Shown: positions 9,189 to 18,138 of the stretch, in pieces | Numbering within the stretch: the stretch's first letter is position 1 | Layout of the letters: the number at the start of each line of letters is the position of its first letter | NCBI GenBank assembly: GCA_028704435.1 | Contig: JAQWFL010000001.1 | Location: 1-64,000 of the forward strand | DNA length: 64,000 bases | Direction of reading: 5' to 3' | Source of the DNA: Anaerostipes sp. | GTDB lineage: Bacteria; Bacillota; Clostridia; Lachnospirales; Lachnospiraceae | The notes under the pieces: generated by a model | The model's input: only the letters and a program-made list of their open reading frames with translations | Databases searched by the model: none | Told to the model about the DNA's origin: nothing | Translations under genes and position numbers: made by a program

Positions 9189-10025
9189 ATGGAATTACGA
9201 ATTACAACTTTAATTGAAAATCAAGGAGATGACAAGAAGTCACTGCTTTATGAACATGGGTTTTCTCTTTATATTGAGTTTGACCAAAAGAAGTTCTTGT
9301 TTGATACAGGACAGACAGGTGCATTTTTAGAAAATGCGAAAAAACTTGAAATCTCAGTGAAGGATATTGATTTTTTTATTGTAAGTCATGGGCATTATGA
9401 TCACAGTAGCGGGGTGCTGGATTTGATGAATCTTTTCAAAGAAAAAAAGAAGATGTATCTTGGAGAAGAATTTTTTCAGGAAAAATATAAGATATTAGAA
9501 GATGGTACTTATAAATATAACGGGAATCCCTATAGGAAATCAGACCTTTTGAAAGAGAAGATTCAAATAGAAAGAGTGACAGATGATATCACGTATATTA
9601 CAGATAAAATTTTGCTTTTTAAAAATTTTCATCAAACTTGGAAGCTTGAACATGTAAACCCTAAGTTTTATCTAAAAAAAGGAGACAACTATATTCAAGA
9701 TGAGTTTCAAGACGAGATAGCCCTTGGTCTTTTGACTAAAAAAGGACTCGTGTTAATTGTGGGTTGTTCTCATCTTGGAATTGTAAATATCATTAGAAAT
9801 GTTATGGATCGCATAGATATTCCTCTTTACGGGGTAATTGGAGGGACTCATTTGGTTGATGCAGATGAGAGACGATTGGAAAAGACAGTGGATGAATTAA
9901 AAAAATATCAAGTGAAACGTATGGCATTTTCCCATTGTACTGGACAAAGGGGTATGGAGAAGATGGAAGAGGCATTTGAAATCTTATTTGAAAAGAATCA
10001 TACAGGAAATATCATGGAAATATAA
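9189..10025 (+). CDS. Metallo-beta-lactamase-fold hydrolase (DHPMP-synthase-like subgroup)
   Basis: A 278-residue MBL-fold protein. The metal motif HxHxDH is SHGHYDHSSG (about 64-73), further ligands are in VGCSHLG, and a late His is in AFSHCTG. The FDTGQTG strand before the metal motif and the GGTHL segment resemble the subgroup annotated as 7,8-dihydropterin-6-methyl-aminobenzene-5'-phosphate synthase-like in anaerobes. The true substrate in clostridia is unknown. It stands alone between hydrolase and gpmI promoters, with RBS TTGGAGGAATCAG. Confidence 0.82.
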   Translation: MELRITTLIENQGDDKKSLLYEHGFSLYIEFDQKKFLFDTGQTGAFLENAKKLEISVKDIDFFIVSHGHYDHSSGVLDLMNLFKEKKKMYLGEEFFQEKYKILEDGTYKYNGNPYRKSDLLKEKIQIERVTDDITYITDKILLFKNFHQTWKLEHVNPKFYLKKGDNYIQDEFQDEIALGLLTKKGLVLIVGCSHLGIVNIIRNVMDRIDIPLYGVIGGTHLVDADERRLEKTVDELKKYQVKRMAFSHCTGQRGMEKMEEAFEILFEKNHTGNIMEI

Positions 10026-10062
10026 ATACATGATAAAAAATTAACAAAGCTTGCATTATTTG

Positions 10063-10091
10063 TTGATATTGGCGAGTAAATATATTATAAT
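10063..10091 (+). promoter_or_regulatory. Sigma-A promoter of gpmI
   Basis: TTGATA, a 17-base spacer and TATAAT. It is 39 bases upstream of the gpmI ATG. gpmI therefore has its own promoter here rather than being read from pgk-tpiA. Confidence 0.85.
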
Positions 10092-10130
10092 GAGGGATGG
10101 CAGGCATTATAATGAAAAAGGAGAATTAAC

Positions 10131-11669
10131 ATGAGTAAAAAACCAACCGTATTAATGATTTTAGATGGATATGGATTAAATGATAAGACTGAAGGAAACG
10201 CTGTTGCAGAGGCGAATACTCCAGTGATGGATGGATTAATGAAAGACTATCCTTTTGTAAAAGGAGAGGCTTCAGGAATGGCAGTAGGACTTCCAGAGGG
10301 ACAGATGGGTAACTCTGAAGTAGGTCATATGAATATGGGTGCAGGAAGAATCGTGTATCAGGAACTAACAAGAATTACAAAAGAGATTAACGATGGAGAT
10401 TTCTTTGAGAATGAAGCATTATTAAAAGCAGTGGAAAACTGCAAGGAAAATGGTGGTGCATTACATTTATTAGGACTTGTTTCTAATGGTGGGGTTCATA
10501 GCCACAATACACATATTTATGGATTGTTAGAACTTGCAAAGAGAAATAACATTGAAAAAGTATATGTACATGCTTTCTTAGATGGAAGAGATACAGCTCC
10601 TACTTCTGGAAAAGGATTTGTAGAAGAGCTAGAAGCAAAGATGAAAGAAATCGGTGTTGGAGAAGTAGCAACTGTCTCTGGACGTTACTATGCAATGGAT
10701 CGAGATAATCGCTGGGATCGTGTGGAAAAGGCATACAAGGCTCTTGTAGCAGGAGAAGGTGTCCAAAAGACAAGTGCAGTAGAAGCCATTGCTGATTCTT
10801 ATAAAGAAGAAGTAAATGACGAGTTTGTATTACCAACTGTTATTACAAAAGACGGAACTCCTACAGCTACAATTAAAGAAGATGATTCTGTTGTATTCTT
10901 TAACTTTAGACCAGACAGAGCAAGAGAGTTGACACGTTCATTATGTGATGATAAGTTTGACAGTTTTGAACGTCCAAAAGGATACTTTAAGACAACTTAT
11001 GTTTGTTTTACAGAATATGATGTGACAATTCCAAATAAATTAGTTGCATTCCATAAAGTAAAATTAACAAATACATTTGGAGAATATCTTGCAAATAAAG
11101 GAATGAAACAATTACGTTTAGCAGAAACAGAAAAATATGCTCACGTAACATTCTTCTTTAACGGTGGAGTGGAAGAACCAAATGAAGGGGAAGAAAGAAT
11201 CCTTGTTAAATCACCTTCTGTTGCAACATATGATCTTCAGCCAGAGATGAGTGCATTAGAGGTTGGAAGTAAGTTAGTAGATGCAATTGAATCTGATAAG
11301 TATGATGTGATTATAGTAAACTTTGCAAATCCTGACATGGTAGGACATACAGGAATTGATGCAGCAGCAGTAAAAGCAGTTGAAACCGTAGACGGTTGTG
11401 TTGGACGTGCAGTAGAAGCGATTAAGAAGGTAGACGGACAGATGTTTATCTGTGCTGACCATGGAAATGCAGAACAGTTAGTAGATTATACAACTGGAGC
11501 GCCATTTACAGCACATACAACAAATCCAGTACCATTTATCTTAGTAAACTATAAAGAAGATGCGAAACTAAGAGAAGGTGGATGCTTAGCTGATATTATT
11601 CCAACATTAATTGATATGATGGGAATGGATCAGCCAGAAGAGATGACAGGAAAGTCATTACTTCAATAG
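10131..11669 (+). CDS. gpmI: 2,3-bisphosphoglycerate-independent phosphoglycerate mutase
   Basis: Interconverts 3- and 2-phosphoglycerate with Mn-dependent phosphoserine chemistry. It has 512 residues. The nucleophile Ser is in GQMGNSEVGHMN. DGRDTAPTSG, GRYYAMDRDNRWDR, NFRPDRAREL and CADHGNAE are the alkaline-phosphatase-superfamily metal and substrate motifs. RBS AAAGGAG precedes the ATG. It has its own promoter and terminator. It would normally follow tpiA in the Firmicute glycolytic operon. Confidence 0.98.
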   Translation: MSKKPTVLMILDGYGLNDKTEGNAVAEANTPVMDGLMKDYPFVKGEASGMAVGLPEGQMGNSEVGHMNMGAGRIVYQELTRITKEINDGDFFENEALLKAVENCKENGGALHLLGLVSNGGVHSHNTHIYGLLELAKRNNIEKVYVHAFLDGRDTAPTSGKGFVEELEAKMKEIGVGEVATVSGRYYAMDRDNRWDRVEKAYKALVAGEGVQKTSAVEAIADSYKEEVNDEFVLPTVITKDGTPTATIKEDDSVVFFNFRPDRARELTRSLCDDKFDSFERPKGYFKTTYVCFTEYDVTIPNKLVAFHKVKLTNTFGEYLANKGMKQLRLAETEKYAHVTFFFNGGVEEPNEGEERILVKSPSVATYDLQPEMSALEVGSKLVDAIESDKYDVIIVNFANPDMVGHTGIDAAAVKAVETVDGCVGRAVEAIKKVDGQMFICADHGNAEQLVDYTTGAPFTAHTTNPVPFILVNYKEDAKLREGGCLADIIPTLIDMMGMDQPEEMTGKSLLQ

Positions 11670-11694
11670 GAAAACATAATTTATAAAATAAAGT

Positions 11695-11745
11695 AAAAGA
11701 GAGACAATGTCAAAACAATTTCTTGTTTGACGTTGTCTCTCTTTT
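11695..11745. terminator. Strong terminator after gpmI, probably bidirectional
   Basis: AAAAGAGAGACAATGTCAAA pairs with TTTGACGTTGTCTCTCTTTT around a short loop. It closes gpmI (+) and the BlaI/M56/peptide operon (-). Confidence 0.9.
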
Positions 11746-11752
11746 AGAAAAA

Positions 11753-11986
11753 CTATGCTTTGACCCAGCTTCCAATCCACTTTTTTTGAGTGACGTTGTA
11801 TTTTCGTTTATATGGAGTACCATTTATATCTTTGTGAACCCATATGATTTTATCTTTTCTTGGTGTGATAGAAATATCAGAAACGGTTATGGATTCTATT
11901 GTTGAAGCTGCATAAGTAGGTTGAATTGAACAGATTCCACAAATAAAAATATAAGAAAATAAACTTATTTTAATTAAATTTTTCAT
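11753..11986 (-). CDS. Small secreted protein of the BlaI/M56 operon
   Basis: 77 residues. A clear signal peptide (KNLIKIS, then LFSYIFICGICSI, cleavage near TYAA) leaves a mature peptide of about 50 residues. The mature part is basic and aromatic: KDKIIWVHKDINGT, YKRKYNVTQKKW, ending IGSWVKA. There are no cysteines after cleavage and no family was recognised with certainty. Its ATG overlaps the end of the M56 gene by 17 bases, so it is the last cistron of that operon. It may be a sensed, exported or immunity-related peptide. This is inference from context only. Confidence 0.7.
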   Translation of the reverse strand: MKNLIKISLFSYIFICGICSIQPTYAASTIESITVSDISITPRKDKIIWVHKDINGTPYKRKYNVTQKKWIGSWVKA

Positions 11987-13118
11987 GTGTTTTAGCTTCC
12001 TTTATAGTTTTATACACTTTATATCCAGGGAAAGAATCTATTGTATCAAAGGGTCCCCAATATTTTCCCTTATAATATAAATCATACTTATCATTATGTT
12101 TTATAAAAAAAGTCTCATCTTTTTCAAAGGAGACTGTAGTCTCTGTAATTTCTTTTGGAACTTCATAATCTGGTTCAAATGCACAGTAGATAGATATGAA
12201 CATAATTACAGTGATAATAGCAATGTTGATAATATAAGATAAAGATTTCTTGACTTTATCTGGACGGTCTAGAATCAGAGTGAATCTTTGCTCTAGAATA
12301 TTGGTGTCACCTTCCCAAAAGCATAGGGGAGCAACAGGAATAGTTCTTATATCAGGTTGGTCAGCTACGTCTAGAATACACTTCATATACTGTAGTCGAT
12401 TTGATTCATCCATAGATTTCGTTGTGGAAAAATCTGCGGTAAATTCTAATGTTTTTCCTAGATGTTCTGGTAATAAATAAGACAAAGGGTTCCACCAGTA
12501 AAAGCATACCATCAATTCACAAAGAAGGCGAATTCATAAATCATGATGGAGATAATGCTGTAATTCATGGTCGAAAATATAGGTCAATTCCTTTGCTGAA
12601 AAGTTGTTGTCTGGAAGTAATATGGTCGGATGCAGAAAGCCAGTAATACAAGGACTATTGATGAGAGAAGTCTGAACTAAATCAATTCTTTTCTTAATTC
12701 CGTGTAAAGCTTTTTGCTTTTCTAATATTTCAATTGCTCTGCCATGTTCTAATGGAGGATAAATCCGAATCATCTGAAAAAACTGATGTTGCTGATAAAG
12801 AAGTAAAGATAACTTTATCAAAAATCCACCAAGAGATAGATACAATAATATAGTTAATAACTGAATTCCAGGAAAAATCTCTGTTCTCAAAAAATCCATC
12901 AAGGGGATAACCAATGGCTTCATGTATATGCTATAGGTAAATATAAAATTGCATGGAAAGAACATACGCAACATGAGAAAAACCATGCTGATTATTACAA
13001 TATGACATCCATACTTTAAAATGTATAAATGATTCTTAGATTGTAAATAAAAATATAAGATTAATATGTTTCCAAATAATAAGCAAGATATGACTGAGCC
13101 ATATGATGGTACTAACAT
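11970..13118 (-). pseudogene. BlaR1/MecR1-like M56 membrane protease, interrupted by an in-frame TGA
   Basis: The upstream half (13118-12534) has several membrane helices and ends with the zinc motif HELQH followed by YLHHDL and then TGA at 12536-12534. Reading continues in the same frame with IRLLCELMVCFYWWNP and then LEFTADF (Glu/Asp of the third-ligand region), a membrane helix and a short external domain. One substitution, probably TGG to TGA (Trp after HHDL), therefore breaks an otherwise intact protein of about 382 residues. No penicillin-binding sensor domain follows the last helix. The start lies 1 base after the BlaI-like stop. It could be a true pseudogene or a sequencing error. Confidence 0.85.
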
Positions 13119-13119
13119 G

Positions 13120-13509
13120 TTACTGCTTCTCCTTTAATTCTTGTTCCCTCTGTTCGATGATTGCTTTTAATTCCTTAATCTTAGTTAAATCATTCTCTTG
13201 GCTTACTAGATTTGAAACAATAGCAGTAGAGAATAAAGTCTTGCTAGATTTAGAAAATGTAGACACAACATATTCATCCGCTGTTATTGTGGGAGAATAT
13301 GTACGAGTCAGAGACTTGTTCTTCAGGACAACATCGTCAGCTTTAATATAGTTGTTATCTAGTAGAAACTTAATCGTTGCCCGTACAGTATTGATGTTGA
13401 GGGAAGGATTTCTTTCTACAATGTCAGATGCAGTCAGTGCATTGGACGAAGACCAGAAAATCTTCATAGTTTCTAATTGTTTTTTGGTTAATTTCTTTTT
13501 GTTCATCAT
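13120..13509 (-). CDS. BlaI/MecI-family transcriptional repressor
   Basis: 129-residue winged-helix protein. LTKKQLETMKIFW resembles the BlaI N-terminus, and NALTASDIVERN with NINTVRATIKFLLDNNYI is the HTH and recognition helix. A C-terminal dimerisation segment with a coiled-coil-like EQREQELKEKQ end follows. In this family an M56 protease cleaves or triggers inactivation of the repressor. It is the first gene of the minus-strand operon and lies divergent to the small-membrane-protein/ABC operon, which it plausibly regulates together with itself. RBS AAAGGAG is 7 bases before the first of two tandem ATGs. Confidence 0.88.
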   Translation of the reverse strand: MMNKKKLTKKQLETMKIFWSSSNALTASDIVERNPSLNINTVRATIKFLLDNNYIKADDVVLKNKSLTRTYSPTITADEYVVSTFSKSSKTLFSTAIVSNLVSQENDLTKIKELKAIIEQREQELKEKQ

Positions 13510-13528
13510 GTTTTAACTCCTTTTTTTT

Positions 13529-13557
13529 ATGATATAACATATCTACCCAAAAAACAA
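13529..13557 (-). promoter_or_regulatory. Probable promoter of the BlaI-like operon
   Basis: Minus-strand TTGTTT (13557-13552), a 17-base spacer and TATCAT (13534-13529). TATATC is an overlapping alternative -10. No canonical BlaI operator (TACA-TGTA type) was recognised here. Confidence 0.45.
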
Positions 13558-13605
13558 TAATTAAATACAAATGAAATAAAAACAAATAGCAATAATAAAA
13601 AAATA

Positions 13606-13634
13606 TTGACGATAGACAAAGGTTAGTGTATTAT
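13606..13634 (+). promoter_or_regulatory. Promoter of the small membrane protein/ABC operon
   Basis: TTGACG, a 17-base spacer and TATTAT. Because the -10 covers 13629-13634, an ATG-like reading start at 13633 cannot be used, so the first gene must start downstream. Confidence 0.75.
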
Positions 13635-13664
13635 GTGTTTAAAAGAAAGTCCACTAGAATACAC
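13626..13664. repeat. Inverted repeat GTGTATT...AATACAC over the -10 and early leader
   Basis: GTGTATT (13626-13632) and AATACAC (13658-13664) are perfect inverted arms 25 bases apart. TAGTG/CACTA arms lie next to them. The left arm overlaps the -10 box, so this is a candidate repressor operator or leader hairpin. Confidence 0.4.
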
Positions 13665-13686
13665 AATTAATGAAAGGAGTTTGATT

Positions 13687-13833
13687 ATGTCAGTTGGAGT
13701 CGTTACATTTTACATTATTGCTATGATACAAATTATTATTGTTGTTGGTGTCGTTCTTGCATTTTATTTAAAATTAAAAAGCATAGACAAAACTATAAAA
13801 GAAATATTAAAACTGAAACAGAAGGAGCAATAA
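13687..13833 (+). CDS. Small single-pass membrane protein (48 aa)
   Basis: Start MSVGVV preceded by AAAGGAGTTTGATT. One long hydrophobic helix (VVTFYIIAMIQIIIVVGVV, continuing LAFYL) is followed by a basic tail SIDKTIKEILKLKQKEQ. An upstream in-frame ATG at 13633 is excluded because it lies inside the -10 box. It is the first gene of the operon with the DUF1430-like permease and ATPase, so it may be a transporter accessory or immunity peptide. No family was recognised. Confidence 0.65.
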   Translation: MSVGVVTFYIIAMIQIIIVVGVVLAFYLKLKSIDKTIKEILKLKQKEQ

Positions 13834-13905
13834 ATCTGAAGTTACATAAAAACTCATAATTACTTGCTGATTTATTATCTTTTAAATTAAACTTGGAGGA
13901 ATGAC

Positions 13906-16044
13906 ATGAAAAGAATATGCTCTATTATCCTGATTTGTTTTCTGATACTTCAGTCTGCAATTTTATCAATGGATTTTTCAAACCAGAAGATACAGGAAGT
14001 TTCAAAAATAAATCAATCAAGTGGAAATCAATTTTATTTACCTACAATATCTGAAACGGGAAGTACAAGTGATGATATGATGGATGCCTTGGTCAAGGTA
14101 TCCAAACAATATAATGCAAACGTGTTTCGCACAACCATAACACAGACACCAAATGGGCGAACAAATCTAGTAAATTATTTTATGGTTCAGGGAAATAGTA
14201 AGTGTTTTGACAAGTGGAAGGAAGCAGAATCGTGGAATGGCTATTACAAAAATCAATTAGGTGTGAAACTAAAAGATATGTCAAAAATCACAGACGCAAT
14301 TCCGGTTGGTGGAACTTATTATGTAGAATTAAAAAATAAAGATAACTTTGAGGTATATAAGAAAGCATTATGTAATGAAATAAATCAAAAAAATAAAAAG
14401 AGTAATGTTTCAAAGATTAGTATTAAAAATATGGAAAATGAAAAGGATTTGATTACACTGCCAGTTATGGATAAAACCATATTTGTGGAAGCAAGTCTAT
14501 TTTTTGTTGCCTTATTTTTGTTATTATTTTTATATTATCTATATCATAGTGCAAAAGAGACCGCTGTGTTAAGAATTTTTGGATATGGAAAAAGAAAGGC
14601 TGCGTTATTTCTACAGTCTTATTTTTATAAACTATATCTTGGTGTGATTTTAATAGAAACACTTCTTATGATTCTTCTCCAAAAAAGACAGGAGTATATT
14701 CTTTTCTTCATAAAATATATGGGAATTGGATTTCTTGCTTTCTTTTTTATCACAATGCTCATTGGAATTGGGCTTGTGAAAGGATGCAGAGTGAGAGATG
14801 AATTAAAAGGGAAAGATAGAACATTAATTATTACAATGGTAAATATGGGAATCAAAGTATTGGCAACAGTCTTTTTGATTTTGTTTATAACTGGAGTGTT
14901 TCATCAATATGGCATAATACGAAGTAAACAGAAAATGTATCAAGGCTGGGATCAAAGCAGCCAATATGGTGTTTTTGATAGTTGGTGTATAGGAAATGAT
15001 AGTTCAGAAGAAGGAGATTGGGAAACTGATATTACAGTACGCCGAGATTTATATCCAAAATTAAATCAAATGGGTGCAATTTTAATTAATGCAGAAAGCT
15101 ATAAAAAGCAACAGGTAGAAGATGAGCAAAATCAAGAATGGACAGGATATAATGACTGTAAAGTGAATCCTAATTACTTGAAAAAGTATGCATTGTATGA
15201 CACAAAGGGACAAAGAATATCAATTTCTGAGAAGGAATCAGACTGGATATTGCTTGTTCCAGAAAAATATAAACAAGAAGAAAAGAAGATACGAAAATAC
15301 TATCTTGAAGATAGAGCATCCATAAAAAAAGATGCAGATATTGATTATTATAAAATACAGCCATCAAAAAAAGTAATGGAGCAAAAATTAAAAATTGTAT
15401 GGATGAAGAACAACCAGAGTATATTTTCTTTTCATCCAGAGGTCAATGAAAATCAGGGGAATATGGTCTGGGATTCTATTATTCAGGTTGTAACAGAAGA
15501 AAATAGCTGTCTGGGGGATAGAGATGCAATCCTTGGAAATTCAGATAGTGATCCGTTAAAAATACCAATCATAAAATCAAGTAAAGATACTTATAAGAGT
15601 CTGCTGCCAATTCTTAAAAAATACCAATTGGATGATAATTTTGTGCATTTAATTCAAATTAACGAGAAAGCAAGAATTAAGATAAATGAATTGAAGATGG
15701 ATTTAAGAATTCAAGTGTTGATGATGGTCATTGCGGGAGCTGCTGTGTTGTGTTTAACAATGCAGACTAGCACTATATTATTTGAGCGGAAACGACAAGA
15801 TTATGCTATAAAACGGTTGTTTGGATGGAAAAGGAAACAAGTATATACAAAGATATATTTGCTGGAATTTGGAATGACAGCAATTTCAGTTCTTGGGTCT
15901 ATTCTTTTGAACCAAGGGGAAGATGTCATTATGCTTCTTGTAGAGGCAATAATAATTACAATTTTTGATTGGATTTTACTTTCTATTTATATTAGTCATT
16001 TAGAAAAGAATATGCTGTTGAAAACATTAAAGGGAGGAGTATAG
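13906..16044 (+). CDS. Bacteriocin-associated (DUF1430-like) ABC transporter permease
   Basis: 712 residues with an N-terminal hydrophobic segment (about 1-21), an external domain of about 170 residues, four helices (about 195-332), a large external domain (about 335-600) and three helices at the C-terminus (about 602-705). This topology and the pairing with a short ATPase resemble the family described as bacteriocin-associated integral membrane protein, with lactococcin-972-type systems as the best-known context. The segment FERKRQDYAIKRLFGWKRKQV is typical of MacB/FtsX-type permeases. It probably exports or removes an antimicrobial peptide. RBS TTGGAGGAATGAC precedes the ATG, and the ATPase follows after 2 bases. 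Confidence 0.75.
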   Translation: MKRICSIILICFLILQSAILSMDFSNQKIQEVSKINQSSGNQFYLPTISETGSTSDDMMDALVKVSKQYNANVFRTTITQTPNGRTNLVNYFMVQGNSKCFDKWKEAESWNGYYKNQLGVKLKDMSKITDAIPVGGTYYVELKNKDNFEVYKKALCNEINQKNKKSNVSKISIKNMENEKDLITLPVMDKTIFVEASLFFVALFLLLFLYYLYHSAKETAVLRIFGYGKRKAALFLQSYFYKLYLGVILIETLLMILLQKRQEYILFFIKYMGIGFLAFFFITMLIGIGLVKGCRVRDELKGKDRTLIITMVNMGIKVLATVFLILFITGVFHQYGIIRSKQKMYQGWDQSSQYGVFDSWCIGNDSSEEGDWETDITVRRDLYPKLNQMGAILINAESYKKQQVEDEQNQEWTGYNDCKVNPNYLKKYALYDTKGQRISISEKESDWILLVPEKYKQEEKKIRKYYLEDRASIKKDADIDYYKIQPSKKVMEQKLKIVWMKNNQSIFSFHPEVNENQGNMVWDSIIQVVTEENSCLGDRDAILGNSDSDPLKIPIIKSSKDTYKSLLPILKKYQLDDNFVHLIQINEKARIKINELKMDLRIQVLMMVIAGAAVLCLTMQTSTILFERKRQDYAIKRLFGWKRKQVYTKIYLLEFGMTAISVLGSILLNQGEDVIMLLVEAIIITIFDWILLSIYISHLEKNMLLKTLKGGV

Positions 16045-16046
16045 AA

Positions 16047-16685
16047 ATGAATCAAGTTTGCGAAGTAGAGCATATCCATAAAAGTTTCAAAGAAAAGCAT
16101 GTTTTAAAGGACATTACATTTACAGTTGAACAGGGAGAAATGGTTGGAATCAAAGGGAAAAGTGGATGTGGAAAGAGTACCCTGCTAAATATTATAGGAA
16201 TGTTTGAGCAGCCAGATGAGGGAAAAGTATGTTTATTTGGAGAAGAACTTCCGAAGTTTGGGAGTAAGAAGTCTGTTGCATTGATGAGAGAAAAGGTTTT
16301 ATATTTATTTCAAAATTATGCTCTAGTCGATGAAAAAAGTATCGATTATAATCTGGAAATTCCAATGATAGACTCAAAGTTGTCAAAACAAGAGAAGAAA
16401 AAAGCAAAAATAGAAGCATTAAAGAAAGTTGGACTAGAAGTTGATTTATCAAAGAAAGTATATCAACTGTCCGGAGGTGAACAGCAAAGAGTTGCCATTG
16501 CACGAGCTTTTTTACGTGATTTTGATTTGATTTTAGCAGATGAGCCAACAGGTTCTTTAGATTGGGACAATAAAAGGGATGTGATTTCCTTGCTCCATAA
16601 TTTTCAAAAACAAGGGAAAACCATATTGATTGTATCCCACGATGATGATGTCATGGAGGCGTGTAATCGAGTGATATCATTATAG
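16047..16685 (+). CDS. ABC transporter ATP-binding protein (bacteriocin-export/immunity type)
   Basis: 212-residue single NBD. Walker A is GKSGCGKST, the Q-loop is in LFQNYALVD, the signature is LSGGEQQRVAIARA, Walker B is LILADEPTGSLD and the H-loop is SHDDD, so it is catalytically complete. The short LolD/MacB-type length and the position 2 bases after the permease gene show that the two form one transporter. The motif set matches the lactococcin-972-group ABC ATPases. No obvious terminator separates it from eno 77 bases downstream. Confidence 0.9.
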   Translation: MNQVCEVEHIHKSFKEKHVLKDITFTVEQGEMVGIKGKSGCGKSTLLNIIGMFEQPDEGKVCLFGEELPKFGSKKSVALMREKVLYLFQNYALVDEKSIDYNLEIPMIDSKLSKQEKKKAKIEALKKVGLEVDLSKKVYQLSGGEQQRVAIARAFLRDFDLILADEPTGSLDWDNKRDVISLLHNFQKQGKTILIVSHDDDVMEACNRVISL

Positions 16686-16761
16686 AAATACCTAAAAACT
16701 GTATATTTTTTCATGACATGGATACAATATTATCAGAATTATTTTGAGAAAGGATAAAGTC

Positions 16762-18057
16762 ATGAAAAGTGGATGCAATATTAAAAATATCATAGGTCGA
16801 GAAGTTTTAGACTCTAGGGGAAATCCAACGGTTGAGGTCGATGTAATTTTGGAAGATGGAAGTATGGGACGAGCAATGGTTCCATCTGGAGCCTCTACAG
16901 GAAAGTTTGAGGCAGTAGAACTAAGAGATAAAGAAAAGAGATTTCATGGTAAGGGTGTGCAAACAGCCGTAAATCATGTAAATCATAGACTGGCAGACCG
17001 ACTTCTTGGAAAATGTGCAAAAAAACAAATGCTAGTTGATACCATTATGATAGAGGCAGATGGAACTAACAATAAAGAAAAATTTGGTGCAAATGCAATT
17101 CTTGGGGTTTCATTAGCAACAGCAAAGGCCGCAGCAGATTTTCTTGGAATTCCACTGTTTCAATATCTTGGAGGATGTTTTACAAAGGGAATGCCAATGC
17201 CCATGATGAATATATTAAATGGAGGAAAACACGCAGATAATCTTGTTGATTTTCAGGAGTTTATGATTGTTCCAGTTGGCGCAGAGTCCTTAAAAGATGC
17301 AATGGTTATGGGGACAGAAATATATCATACATTAAAGAAAATTCTAAAAAAAGATGGTATGAATACGGCAGTTGGAGATGAAGGAGGATTTGCCCCTGAT
17401 TTGGGCAGTACCATAGAAGCCTTAGATCTTCTTGTAGAGGCAATTGAATCTGCTGGGTATAAACCAGAGGAAGAAGTCATGATTGCCATGGACTGTGCAG
17501 CATCAGAATTATATAATGAAGACGAGGATGTTTACTATTTTCCTGGGGAAAGTGAAATGAAAGGAAAAGAAATAAAACGAAATTCTGAAGAAATGGTTCA
17601 ATATTTTGAAACTTTAGTAGAAAATTTTCCGATTATGTCCATTGAAGATGGATTAAATGAGGAGGATTATGATGGTTGGAAAGTATTGACCTATCGTCTT
17701 GGAGATAAGATATTACTTGTTGGAGATGATTTGTTTGTAACAAATAAAAACAGACTGGAGCAGGGAATTAAGCAGGGCATTGGAAATAGTATCTTGGTTA
17801 AGCTTAATCAAGTAGGAACGTTAACGGAAACACTAGAAACCATTGAAACTGCAAAAAAAGCTGGATATGATATTATTATTTCTCATCGTTCAGGAGAAAC
17901 AGAAGACCCTGTGATTGCAGATTTGGCAGTGGCGGTTAGCAGTCAGTATATTAAGGCAGGGGCTCCATGTAGATCAGATCGCACATCAAAATATAATCAA
18001 TTAATTCGCATTGAGGAATTGTTAAGTGATGTAAAAAGTTACCATGAGATTTTGTAA
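16762..18057 (+). CDS. eno: Enolase
   Basis: Dehydrates 2-phosphoglycerate to phosphoenolpyruvate. The start is placed at 16762 (431 residues) because AAAGGA lies 7 bases before this ATG. The upstream in-frame TTG at 16744 has no RBS. Key parts are GNPTVEVDV, the GASTG loop, [20 protein letters not shown], the metal ligands in AMDCAA, SIEDGL and GDDLFVTN, the Lys in [12 protein letters not shown], and SHRSGETED. The C-terminus reads [16 protein letters not shown]. It probably relies on read-through or a weak local promoter, since the ABC operon upstream has no clear terminator. Confidence 0.97.
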   Translation: MKSGCNIKNIIGREVLDSRGNPTVEVDVILEDGSMGRAMVPSGASTGKFEAVELRDKEKRFHGKGVQTAVNHVNHRLADRLLGKCAKKQMLVDTIMIEADGTNNKEKFGANAILGVSLATAKAAADFLGIPLFQYLGGCFTKGMPMPMMNILNGGKHADNLVDFQEFMIVPVGAESLKDAMVMGTEIYHTLKKILKKDGMNTAVGDEGGFAPDLGSTIEALDLLVEAIESAGYKPEEEVMIAMDCAASELYNEDEDVYYFPGESEMKGKEIKRNSEEMVQYFETLVENFPIMSIEDGLNEEDYDGWKVLTYRLGDKILLVGDDLFVTNKNRLEQGIKQGIGNSILVKLNQVGTLTETLETIETAKKAGYDIIISHRSGETEDPVIADLAVAVSSQYIKAGAPCRSDRTSKYNQLIRIEELLSDVKSYHEIL

Positions 18058-18073
18058 AATCAGGGATTCTAAC

Positions 18074-18102
18074 TTGCATGTGAAAAATAAATATGATAGA
18101 AT
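18074..18102 (+). promoter_or_regulatory. Sigma-A promoter of secG
   Basis: TTGCAT, a 17-base spacer and TAGAAT, with an upstream TGa giving an extended -10. Confidence 0.75.
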
Positions 18103-18138
18103 GGACAACAGTGAATAGCAATTTAGGAGGAATTTATC

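Noticed and set aside
11970-12515. Independent 181-codon gene downstream of the M56 stop
   Set aside because: It is in the same frame as the upstream half and continues the M56 family pattern. The TTG start has no good RBS, so it is better treated as one interrupted gene.
13510-13686. Canonical BlaI operator (TACAnnTGTA-type)
   Set aside because: No such dyad was found in the intergenic region, so only the unrelated inverted repeat was reported.
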